Shown here: positions 27,383 through 34,750 of the stretch, in pieces
Layout of the letters: each line of letters starts with the position of its first letter
Position numbering within the stretch: the first letter of the stretch is position 1
Assembly (NCBI GenBank): GCA_963578825.1
Contig: CAUZDW010000008.1
Span: 1 to 64,000 of the forward strand
DNA from: JAJDNS01 sp963578825
GTDB taxonomy: Bacteria; Acidobacteriota; Vicinamibacteria; Fen-336
Reading direction: 5' to 3'
DNA: 64,000 bases
Made by a program: the position numbers and the translations under genes
Notes under the pieces: generated by a model
The model's input: the letters and a program-made list of their open reading frames with translations, nothing else
Databases searched by the model: none
Told to the model about the DNA's origin: nothing

Positions 27383-27491
27383 GCACTCGGAACGGCACGA
27401 CGGGCGGTCGTGGTGTACGCTCGTTCATGGCGGTCCCCTGATGATGTTCAGGGGGCCGTCCCTGCACCAGAACGCTCACCGTCCGCCGACC

Positions 27492-27513
27492 GCGCGAATG
27501 CTATGATTCGCGC
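27492..27513. promoter_or_regulatory. Inverted repeat operator candidate before metal transporter operon
   Basis: Eight-base arms GCGCGAAT and ATTCGCGC are separated by GCTATG, 17 nt upstream of the TTG start. The centre contains TATGAT, a possible -10 element, so a bound dimer would block transcription. The layout suits a Fur/Zur- or DtxR-type metalloregulator; none is encoded here. Confidence 0.5.
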
Positions 27514-27530
27514 CCGCAGGAGAAGGCCTC

Positions 27531-28451
27531 TTGAGCGCATCTCGCCGGGTCGAACAACGCCTCGTGCCCTTGGTGCTGGCTGGGCTGCTCGCGGCCTCCA
27601 GCGTCCACGTTTCGTGCGCGGGCTGCGCTCGGCGTTCGCTCGAGCGGCCCCAGGTGGCCGCCACCGTGTTTCCGCTCTACGACATCACCCGGCGCATCGC
27701 GAAGGACCGGGTGGACGTCCACCTCATCCTCCCTCCCGGCCTCGACGTGCACAGCTACGAGCCGCGACCCCGTGACGTGGAGGCGCTCGCCGACTCCAGC
27801 CTGATCTTCGCCGTGGGCCTCGGCCTCGATGCGTGGACGCAGGAGCTGGCCACGAGCGCCGGCGCCGGCGAGGCCCGTGTCTTCGAGCTGGGGCCGCTGG
27901 TGGATCCCATCTTCGCCCCGGCGGACCTCATCCAGAGCGAGCCCCTCATCGACGGGCACTTCTGGCTGGACCCAATCCGGGCCCAGCGGGCGGTCGAAAT
28001 CATCGTCGAGGCCCTGGGCTCGCTGGATCCCTCGGGGGGCCCCTTCTACCGGTCGCGGGGCGAGGAGATGAGGCGGTCGTTCCAGGCCGTGCACGAGGAG
28101 ACCGCTGGGCGCGCTTCCCGGTGGACCGGGAGTCGGATCGTCACGCTTCACGGCTCCTTGTTCTACTTTGCCGCGCGATACGACCTGGAAGTCGTGGGCG
28201 TCGTGGAGCCGGTGCCCGGGCAGGAGCCGACCGGGCAGCATCTTGCAGGCCTGATCGACCTCTTGAAGGCCTCTGAGCCGGCGGTCCTCTTCTCGGAGCC
28301 CCAGATGGACCCCGTGCTCCTGCGAGCTCTGGCACGCGAAGTCGGCGTTCGTGCTCACGAGATCGACACGATGGGAGGGCGCCCGGGCACCGAGAGCTAC
28401 GAGCAGCTCATGAGACACCTGGTGATGGTCGTGGACAAGGCGCTGCGGTGA
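27531..28451 (+). CDS. Metal ABC transporter substrate-binding protein (ZnuA-like)
   Basis: 306 residues of the cluster A-I metal-binding family. A signal segment (LVPLVLAGLLAASSVHVSCAG) precedes VAATVFPLYDITRRIA. Metal ligands expected for this family are present: His in DVHSYEP, His in DGHFWLDP, His in TLHGSLFYF and acidic FSEPQMD. It lacks a long His-rich loop, so zinc specificity cannot be claimed over manganese or iron. The start is TTG 27531 with GGAGAAGG 5 nt upstream. The stop overlaps the next start by four bases (GTGA). Confidence 0.9.
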   Translation: MSASRRVEQRLVPLVLAGLLAASSVHVSCAGCARRSLERPQVAATVFPLYDITRRIAKDRVDVHLILPPGLDVHSYEPRPRDVEALADSSLIFAVGLGLDAWTQELATSAGAGEARVFELGPLVDPIFAPADLIQSEPLIDGHFWLDPIRAQRAVEIIVEALGSLDPSGGPFYRSRGEEMRRSFQAVHEETAGRASRWTGSRIVTLHGSLFYFAARYDLEVVGVVEPVPGQEPTGQHLAGLIDLLKASEPAVLFSEPQMDPVLLRALAREVGVRAHEIDTMGGRPGTESYEQLMRHLVMVVDKALR

Positions 28452-29194
28452 ACGCGGCGATCCGGGCTCGGGACGTCTCGGTCGATCTCGGCAACAGAAG
28501 GGTCCTCGACGACGTGAGCTTCGACGTGGGGGGCGGGGAGTTTCTGGCGCTCTGCGGGCCGAACGGCGGAGGCAAGACGACCTTTCTCAAGGCCGCCCTG
28601 GGCCTTCTCCCTCTCCGGTCGGGCTCGATCGAGGTCCTGGACACCACTCCACGAGCCGCCCGTCCGCGTGTGGGCTACGTGCCCCAGGTCAAGACCTTCA
28701 ACGCCGCGTTTCCCGCCCGCGTCGTCGACGTGATCGCGGCCAACCGCAAGGGACGCTGGCCGCTGCGGCTCGGTGCCGCGGAGAAAGAGAGTGTGCGCGC
28801 GGCTCTCGCCGCCGTCGGGGGAGAGCGGCTTCTGGAGGCCTCTCTCGGCGGCCTCTCCGGTGGAGAGATCCAGCGCGTCTACCTGGCCCGCGCGCTCGTG
28901 ACAAAACCGCTGCTCCTCCTCCTCGACGAGCCCACCGCGGGTGTGGATGCGCGGGGTCGAGCGGAGTTCCAGGAGCTCCTCGCCGGCATTGCGACCGGCG
29001 GCGAGCTCGCGGTGGTGCTGGTGACGCACAGCGCGGGCGCGGTGCGCCGTCTCGCCGCGCGTGCCATCTATCTCAACACCACCGTGCGGGCCTGGGGCTC
29101 CCCCGACGAGGTCGTCGACAGGGAGTGGGACGATGGCGGGCGGGCCTTCTCGGGGCACGACCACACGAACGACTCCTTCTGCGAGGCCGAGTGA
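28448..29194 (+). CDS. Metal ABC transporter ATPase (ZnuC-like)
   Basis: 248 residues. Walker A CGPNGGGKTT, the Q-loop region VGYVPQV, signature GLSGGEIQRVYLARAL, Walker B LLLLDEPTAGVD and switch His LVTHSAGAV are all intact. The C-terminus GHDHTNDSFCEAE carries His and Cys residues that may bind metal. GTG 28448 overlaps the binding-protein stop; the stop overlaps the permease ATG by one base (TGATG). This tight packing indicates one translationally coupled unit. Confidence 0.92.
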   Translation: MNAAIRARDVSVDLGNRRVLDDVSFDVGGGEFLALCGPNGGGKTTFLKAALGLLPLRSGSIEVLDTTPRAARPRVGYVPQVKTFNAAFPARVVDVIAANRKGRWPLRLGAAEKESVRAALAAVGGERLLEASLGGLSGGEIQRVYLARALVTKPLLLLLDEPTAGVDARGRAEFQELLAGIATGGELAVVLVTHSAGAVRRLAARAIYLNTTVRAWGSPDEVVDREWDDGGRAFSGHDHTNDSFCEAE

Positions 29195-30027
29195 TGGCCG
29201 AGCTCGGGGAGGCCTTTCTCGCGCCGCTCTCCCACGGCTTCATGCTGCGTGCGCTGGTGGCGGGAGCCGCCCTCGGCGCGGTGGGAGCGCTCCTTGGCGT
29301 CTTCGTGGTGCAGCGCGGGCTCGGCCTCCTCTCCGACGGGCTCGCGCACGCGACTTTCGGCGGGCTGGCCCTCGGGCTCCTCCTGGGGTCCACCCTGGAC
29401 CGGGCGATGTGGGTGGCGCTGCCCTTCACGGTGGCGATCGCCCTGGGCATCCAGTATGTGCGCCGCCACACGACCCTCGGCGGAGACGTCGCCACCGGCG
29501 TCTTCTTCGCCGTTTCGTTCGCCGCCGGCATCTTGTTCCTCGGTCTCCGCCCTCCGAGCTCTGCCCCCGTCAGCGTGGAGGGGCTGCTCTTCGGAAGCCT
29601 TCTCGCCGTGTCTCCCCAGGCCCTCACGACGATCCTCGTGGTGGCCGCGGGTGTCGTCGTCGTGCTGGCCGGCCTGGGGTCGCGGCTCGCCTACGCCAGC
29701 TTCGACCCGGAGCTGGCCGCGCTCTCGGGGGTGCCCGTGGCCACCCTCGAGTACGTTCTTCTGGCCCTCACTGCTCTGGTCGTGGTCGTGGGCGTGAAGA
29801 CGGTGGGAGTGGTTCTTGTGTCCGCGTTCGTCGTCATCCCGGCCGCGACCGCGAACCTGCTGGGGCGGACCCCTGCGGGAATCGCCGCCCTCGCCGTCTC
29901 GCTCGGTGTGGGCGGGACCACCCTCGGGATCTTCGCCTCCTATCACCTCAACGTGGCGACGGGAGCAACGATCATCCTCACGCTGGGCGCGCTGTTCTTC
30001 GGTGCACTCGTCCTGCGGAAGAGGTGA
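29194..30027 (+). CDS. Metal ABC transporter permease (ZnuB-like)
   Basis: 277 residues with eight or nine predicted helices of the ABC-3 family. Family blocks are GVFVVQRGLGLLSDGLAHAT, FASYHLNVATGAT and VKTVGVVLVSAFVVIPAATA. ATG 29194 overlaps the ATPase stop. The stop overlaps the start of bpt by four bases (GTGA), an unusual coupling discussed under findings. Confidence 0.92.
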   Translation: MAELGEAFLAPLSHGFMLRALVAGAALGAVGALLGVFVVQRGLGLLSDGLAHATFGGLALGLLLGSTLDRAMWVALPFTVAIALGIQYVRRHTTLGGDVATGVFFAVSFAAGILFLGLRPPSSAPVSVEGLLFGSLLAVSPQALTTILVVAAGVVVVLAGLGSRLAYASFDPELAALSGVPVATLEYVLLALTALVVVVGVKTVGVVLVSAFVVIPAATANLLGRTPAGIAALAVSLGVGGTTLGIFASYHLNVATGATIILTLGALFFGALVLRKR

Positions 30028-30764
30028 AAAAGGAAGAACGCCAGGCACGCGAGAAAGCCCGGGAACGGCTTGCCGCCTACCTCGACTCCCTCGATCTGGA
30101 GCCTTCCGAGCCTTCGCCGTGCCCGTACCTTCCCGAGCGGGAGTCGCGGCTCCTGCTCATGCGGCCCCGCCAGCTCACACCTGGCCTCTACCAGCTCCTG
30201 CTGGACCTCAACTTCCGCCGACTCGGCTGGGGCGTCTACCGTCCCCAATGCGAGGGTTGCGCCGAGTGCCGGCAGCTGCGACTCCCGGTTTCCGGCTTTC
30301 GGCCGTCCCGGGCCCAGCGCCGCTGCTGGCAGCGCAACGCCGACGTGGTCGCAACCGTGGGGGAGCCCGACGCGACGGAGGAGAAGCACGCCGTCTACAA
30401 GCGCTACCTCGAGACCCGGCACGACGGTGAGATGTCGGGCTCGTGGAAGGAGTTTGCCGATTTCCTGCACGAGGCGCCGCCCCTTGCCCAGGAGGTGGTC
30501 TACCGTGTCGACGGACGGCTCGTCGGGGCCGGTATCGTGGATGTCGAGCCGGACTCCATGAGCACCGTCTATTTCTACTTCGATCCGGATTTGTCCGACC
30601 GCTCCCCCGGCACCTTCAACGTGCTCTGGCTCCTGGAGGAGTGTCGGAGGCGAGAGCTCTCCTGGCTCTACCTGGGATACCACGTGGCGGATGGACGGGG
30701 GATGGCCTACAAGACCGGCTTCCGCCCACACGAGATCCTCGGGACAGACGGCGAATGGCGGTAG
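30024..30764 (+). CDS. bpt: Aspartate/glutamate leucyltransferase (N-end rule), Bpt type
   Basis: 246 residues, the usual length. Bpt transfers Leu from Leu-tRNA to proteins with N-terminal Asp or Glu, creating substrates for ClpS/ClpAP. Conserved features are CPYLPERESRLLLMRP, the Cys cluster CEGCAECRQLRLPV, and the C-terminal GNAT-like half (STVYFYFDPDLSDRSPGTFN, WLYLGYHV, MAYKTGFRPHEIL). GTG 30024 overlaps the permease stop by four bases. No clpS is seen in the window. Confidence 0.93.
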   Translation: MKKEERQAREKARERLAAYLDSLDLEPSEPSPCPYLPERESRLLLMRPRQLTPGLYQLLLDLNFRRLGWGVYRPQCEGCAECRQLRLPVSGFRPSRAQRRCWQRNADVVATVGEPDATEEKHAVYKRYLETRHDGEMSGSWKEFADFLHEAPPLAQEVVYRVDGRLVGAGIVDVEPDSMSTVYFYFDPDLSDRSPGTFNVLWLLEECRRRELSWLYLGYHVADGRGMAYKTGFRPHEILGTDGEWR

Positions 30765-30774
30765 AATTGGGTCG

Positions 30775-31215
30775 ATGTCTCTCCGCGCCGAGCCCGCGAG
30801 CCCTCACGATGTCAAGGACGCGCTCGATCTCCTCCGCCGCGCCGACCTGCCCGACACGGACGTGGCCGAGAAATTCGGCCACTACTTCGTCGTTTACGAG
30901 GACGACGGCCGGGTCGTGGGCGTCGCCGGCCTCGAGCTGCACGGCGAGGACGCCCTCCTGCGCAGCGTCGCCGTGAACGACGACTACCGCCGGCAGGGCG
31001 TCGGGACGTCGCTGGTCAAAGCCGCCCTCGAGCGGGCGGCTCGGCTCGCCCTGAGCTCGGTTTTTCTCCTGACGACCGACGCCCGGGAGTACTTCGCCCG
31101 AATGGGGTTCGCCGAATGCCCTCGGGAGGAGGCCCCGCCGGCCATTCAGGAGTCCTGGGAGTTCAAGACCGGCTGCCCGTCCAGCGCGGCCTTCATGAAG
31201 CGCACCGTCGGCTGA
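30775..31215 (+). CDS. GNAT N-acetyltransferase, ArsN2-like
   Basis: 146 residues. The acetyl-CoA site is RSVAVNDDYRRQGVGTSLV. The C-terminal LLTTDAREYFARMGF and TGCPSSAAFMKR blocks match the ArsN2 subgroup, often found with arsenic-resistance genes. No ars genes lie nearby, so the substrate is uncertain. It starts 10 nt after bpt and is likely the last gene of the transporter operon. Confidence 0.85.
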   Translation: MSLRAEPASPHDVKDALDLLRRADLPDTDVAEKFGHYFVVYEDDGRVVGVAGLELHGEDALLRSVAVNDDYRRQGVGTSLVKAALERAARLALSSVFLLTTDAREYFARMGFAECPREEAPPAIQESWEFKTGCPSSAAFMKRTVG

Positions 31216-31226
31216 AGGCTCGACGG

Positions 31227-31571
31227 TCAGGCTTCTGCTGGATAGAGCGATTGGGCCCGGGCCAGCTCGGGCTCCATCCGCTCCATCCACATCAGGCGAT
31301 ACATGCGCCAGTCCCCACGGAGCGACCACCAGGGGTGGGTGAACGTGGCGGGCCGGTTCTTCTCGAAAAAATAGTGCCCGATCCACGCCGGGCCGTACCC
31401 CACCAGCGGCGCGAGGAGGAGCGCGAGGGGCGCCCCGAGGGTCAGCGCAGCGGAGACGGCGGCGAGCGCCATCGACGTGCCCAGGAAATGCAGCGCCCGG
31501 TTGACGGGATGGACGTGCTGCGACACGTAGTACGGCCAAAACACTTCGAAAGACGAGAGCTTGCGCTCCAC
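31227..31571 (-). CDS. Mpo1/DUF962-family membrane protein
   Basis: 114 residues, converging on the GNAT gene. Conserved His motifs HPVNRALHFLGT, GHYFFEKNRPATF and THPWWSLRGDW match the Mpo1 family, whose yeast member is an iron-dependent 2-hydroxy fatty acid dioxygenase in the membrane. Two hydrophobic stretches (MALAAVSAALTLGAPLALLL) fit. GTG 31571 has GGGAGG 5 nt upstream; the longer frame upstream has no support. It may alpha-oxidise 2-hydroxylated lipids. Confidence 0.83.
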   Translation of the reverse strand: MERKLSSFEVFWPYYVSQHVHPVNRALHFLGTSMALAAVSAALTLGAPLALLLAPLVGYGPAWIGHYFFEKNRPATFTHPWWSLRGDWRMYRLMWMERMEPELARAQSLYPAEA

Positions 31572-31877
31572 CGTGACCTCCCTCCCGCGCCCTGACGGGT
31601 CGGACCAGGATTCACCCTCTCGTACGTCTCTCCCAGATGGTGGCCGATCATGACGCGGGAGGAGACCGAGCGCAAGACTTTCTCGCTCCGCTCGCCAATG
31701 GAGGCGCGTCCAGACGACGCAAGCGGCCCTTTTCGTTGAACTTGAGCGTGCGAGAGGCTGACGATGACCGGCTCGGAGCCTCTCCAGTGCGGGGCATGGG
31801 CCATTGGCGCGTTGACGCACCGTCGCCGGCGTGACTATCCTCCTCAGCCGTCTCACCTACGAAGAGAGGAGCCCTTC
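31572..31877. other. Divergent intergenic region, Mpo1-like / S9 peptidase
   Basis: 306 nt without a convincing gene. Short open frames here have no recognisable motifs. It should hold promoters for the flanking divergent genes, but no clear element is seen. Confidence 0.4.
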
Positions 31878-33911
31878 TTGTCGACGACCCAACTCCTGGC
31901 TCGCCTGGCCTTCGCCGCGGTTCTGGCGTTCCTCCCCTCCGCTCTCCGGGCCGAGACGTTCAACGCGACGGAGATGATGGACCTGAAGCGTATCTCCGAC
32001 CCACGGGTCTCTCCGGACGGGGCGCGGGTCGTGTTCGTACTTGCGACCGCCGACCTGGAGGCGAACTCCAAGACCTCCGACCTCTGGATCGTCCCGATCG
32101 CCGGCGGCGAGCCGCGCCAACTCACGTCGCACCCCGCCTCCGACTCGAGCCCCCGCTGGAGCCCGGACGGCGGGTGGATCGCCTTCGTCTCCGCCCGAGA
32201 GGGCCAGGCTCAGGTCTTTCTTCTCGACCTGGCCGGCGGCGAGGCGCGGCGGGCAACCTCCTTCGAGGGCGGGGTGACGACGGTGTCCTGGATCGACGAC
32301 CGGCGACTGCTCGTCGGGGCCGAGGTCTTCCCCGCCTGTGGTGCGGACGAGGAGTGCAACGCCGAGCGGCTCGCGGCGCTCGAGACTCCCTCCAGGGTGC
32401 GCGTCTACGCCAACCTCTTGTACCGCCACTGGGACACGTGGGACGACGGCCGCCGCCAGCATCTCTTCGCAGTGAGCGTCGACGGCGAAAGCGCGACCGA
32501 TCTCACTCCCGGGCCGGACGACGTGCCGCCGTTCAGCCTCGACGGCCCCGAGGGGTTCTCGGTCTCGCCCGATGGCAAGGAGGTGTGCTTCTCACGCAAG
32601 GAATCCCGCGAGGAAGCCTGGTCCACGAACGGCAACGTGTGGGTGGTGCCCTCCACTGGCGGGCAGCCCGAGCGCGTGGCGGATGGGCCGGGTGACGAAG
32701 ACGGATGCCAGTACAGCCCCGACGGCCGGCTGCTGGTCTGGCGCATGCAGGCGCGGGGAGGATACGAGTCGGATCGCTGGCAGCTCGTCGTGCGGGACCG
32801 CGCGACGGGCGCCACGCGGAGCGTCACCGCGGACTTCGACCGCCAGGTGGACTCCTTCACGTTCTCTCCCGACTCCCGCACGATCTACTTGACAGCAGGA
32901 GACCGGGGCAGCAGCCATGTCTTCGCCGTGCCGGCTGCCGGGGGCGCAGTCAGGGCAGTGCTCGCGGGGGGCAGCGTTGGCGACCTCTCGGTCCTCCCGG
33001 ACGGACGAACGCTCGTCGGAACCCAGACCGCGCACACCCATCCGAGTGAGATCGTTCGCTTCGGCGCGGACGGGCGCGGACTCGAACGCGTGACCCGGCT
33101 GAACGACGCCCTCCTGGCGCCCTTCGGCCTCCGCCCCTCCGAGAGCGTCACCTACCAGGGGGCCGGCGGGCAGCCGATCCAGGCCTGGATCGTGAAGCCC
33201 CCCGACTTCGACCCAGGGAAGACGTACCCCCTGCTCGTACTGATCCACGGCGGACCCCAGGGTGCGTGGTCCGACGCCTGGAGCTTTCGCTGGAACCCGC
33301 AGGTCTACGCCTCGGCCGGGTACGTGGTGTTCATGCCCAACCCCCGGGGATCGATCGGCTGGGGGCAGGCTTTCATAGACGAGATCCGCAACGACTGGGG
33401 GGGCAGGCCCTACGAAGACATCATGAAGGGGACGGACTACGCGGAGGCGCTGCCCTACGTCGAGAAGGGCCGCATGGTGGCCGCCGGAGCGTCGTACGGC
33501 GGCTACATGGTCAATTGGATCGCCGGCCACACGGATCGCTTCCGCGCCCTCGTCTCACACGACGGCTTGTTCGATCTGGCGGCCTTCTACGGCGCCACCG
33601 AGGAGCTGTGGTTTCCCGAGTGGGACCTCCAGGGGACCTACTGGACGAACCCAGGGATGTACGAACGCTGGAACCCGCGGGCCTTCGTGCAGAACTTCAA
33701 GACGCCCACCCTCGTCATCCACGGCGAGCTCGACTACAGGGTCCCCCTCGAGCAGGGTTTGGCTCTGTTCACCGCCCTTCGAAGACAGGGCGTGCCGTCG
33801 CGCCTCGTGCTCTTTCCGGACGAGAACCACTGGGTCCTGAAGCCCGCCAACTCGGTGCGCTGGCACGAGGAAGTCCTCGGCTGGCTCAACCGGTGGACGA
33901 AGAAGGAGTAG
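31878..33911 (+). CDS. S9-family serine peptidase (prolyl oligopeptidase / DPP-IV-like), secreted
   Basis: 677 residues with a signal peptide (residues 1-23, ending ALRA). The N-terminal beta-propeller carries repeated WD40-like TolB blades (DPRVSPDGARVVFV, SSPRWSPDGGWIAFVS, CQYSPDGRLLVW, FSPDSRTIYLT). The C-terminal hydrolase has the catalytic Ser in GASYGGYMVNW, Asp in HGELDYRVP and His in DENHWV; the HGGPQG oxyanion motif is present. It should cleave short peptides in the periplasm or outside. The start is TTG 31878, with GAGAGGAG 6 nt upstream and the signal peptide beginning there. Confidence 0.93.
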   Translation: MSTTQLLARLAFAAVLAFLPSALRAETFNATEMMDLKRISDPRVSPDGARVVFVLATADLEANSKTSDLWIVPIAGGEPRQLTSHPASDSSPRWSPDGGWIAFVSAREGQAQVFLLDLAGGEARRATSFEGGVTTVSWIDDRRLLVGAEVFPACGADEECNAERLAALETPSRVRVYANLLYRHWDTWDDGRRQHLFAVSVDGESATDLTPGPDDVPPFSLDGPEGFSVSPDGKEVCFSRKESREEAWSTNGNVWVVPSTGGQPERVADGPGDEDGCQYSPDGRLLVWRMQARGGYESDRWQLVVRDRATGATRSVTADFDRQVDSFTFSPDSRTIYLTAGDRGSSHVFAVPAAGGAVRAVLAGGSVGDLSVLPDGRTLVGTQTAHTHPSEIVRFGADGRGLERVTRLNDALLAPFGLRPSESVTYQGAGGQPIQAWIVKPPDFDPGKTYPLLVLIHGGPQGAWSDAWSFRWNPQVYASAGYVVFMPNPRGSIGWGQAFIDEIRNDWGGRPYEDIMKGTDYAEALPYVEKGRMVAAGASYGGYMVNWIAGHTDRFRALVSHDGLFDLAAFYGATEELWFPEWDLQGTYWTNPGMYERWNPRAFVQNFKTPTLVIHGELDYRVPLEQGLALFTALRRQGVPSRLVLFPDENHWVLKPANSVRWHEEVLGWLNRWTKKE

Positions 33912-33964
33912 TCCCCCTCCATGGGTCGAGCGTCGCGGGGCCGACGATCCGAAGTCGTCGCGAA

Positions 33965-34387
33965 TCAGCGGGACCGACGACGTGTCAGCGTCCAGTTCTC
34001 GATGGACAATCCCTTCACGCGTTCGAACTCCGTCGTGTTGTTCGTCACGAGCGTGAGGCCGAGACTCCGCGCGTGTGCTGCAATGAACAAGTCGTTGGCA
34101 CCGATGAGAGCTCCGCGCTTCTTCAGGTCCGCCCGAATCTCGGCGTAGTGAGAAGCGGTGTCGTCGTTGAAGTGTAGCGCCTCGACGTACGGTAGCAACG
34201 CGGCGAGCGCTGCTGCATCCTGCTTGCGGCGCGGCGATATTTCGACACCGTAGAGCAATTCAGCCCGGGTGATGAACGACATACAGACGTCGGTCACAGG
34301 CACGGCCTGCAACCGGCGCAGCACCGGCGGGCTGGACCGCTTCATGATGTAGGAGCACGTGTCTGTGTCCAGCATGTACCGGGCCAT
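33965..34387 (-). CDS. vapC: VapC-type PIN-domain toxin
   Basis: 140 residues. PIN acidic residues are intact: Asp in LDTDTCSYIM, Glu in AELLYGVE, Asp in IGANDLFIAAHA, and the late TNNTTEFERV. VapC toxins are ribonucleases that usually cut initiator tRNA or rRNA. The start overlaps the antitoxin stop by one base (TGATG), so both are made together. GC looks lower than in flanking genes, consistent with horizontal gain. Confidence 0.93.
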   Translation of the reverse strand: MARYMLDTDTCSYIMKRSSPPVLRRLQAVPVTDVCMSFITRAELLYGVEISPRRKQDAAALAALLPYVEALHFNDDTASHYAEIRADLKKRGALIGANDLFIAAHARSLGLTLVTNNTTEFERVKGLSIENWTLTRRRSR

Positions 34388-34614
34388 CAAGGCTCGCGCT
34401 CCTGCACTGGCAGGTCCTCGACGTCGCCCATGAACGCGTCCGACGCGACGGCGGCGCTCTCGAGGTACGGACCCCAGTCTCGCGGGCGGGGAGAGAGGAT
34501 CACGTCCTCACCCTCTTTGCGGATGAAGACCTCGTTTGTGGAGAACTGGTACTCCTTGGGCAGCCGCACGGCCTGGCTGCGGTTGGTCATGAAGACTTTG
34601 GCGGTACGCGGCAT
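34387..34614 (-). CDS. vapB: VapB-type antitoxin (AbrB/SpoVT DNA-binding domain)
   Basis: 75 residues. The N-terminus TAKVFMTNRSQAVRLPKEYQ is the swapped-hairpin AbrB DNA-binding domain. The C-terminal half (RDWGPYLESAAVASDAF) would wrap and inhibit VapC. ATG 34614 has GGAGG 9 nt upstream; the in-frame extension upstream has no site and covers the operator. It probably represses its own operon through the palindrome at 34642-34657. Confidence 0.92.
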   Translation of the reverse strand: MPRTAKVFMTNRSQAVRLPKEYQFSTNEVFIRKEGEDVILSPRPRDWGPYLESAAVASDAFMGDVEDLPVQEREP

Positions 34615-34641
34615 GGTCAGCAACCTCCAGAAATGGGTGCC

Positions 34642-34657
34642 ATATACGTGAGTATAT
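34642..34657. promoter_or_regulatory. VapB operator candidate (inverted repeat)
   Basis: ATATAC and GTATAT arms flank GTGA, 28 nt upstream of the antitoxin start. It is the only markedly AT-rich site here and fits autoregulation by the AbrB-type antitoxin. Confidence 0.55.
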
Positions 34658-34750
34658 CCCATCCCATCCGCTCTCGGCCGGCGCGCCGGTTTCGCCTACA
34701 CTTGGGGCCGCCGGGGGCCCGAGCGGGCCACGCCGGGCAGGGAGTGTCCG

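Noticed and set aside
26886..27441. A long C-terminal extension of the anti-sigma factor.
   Set aside because: It is the out-of-frame reading of the zinc-ribbon membrane protein gene, which is clearly the real coding frame; I treat the open frame as a lost stop.
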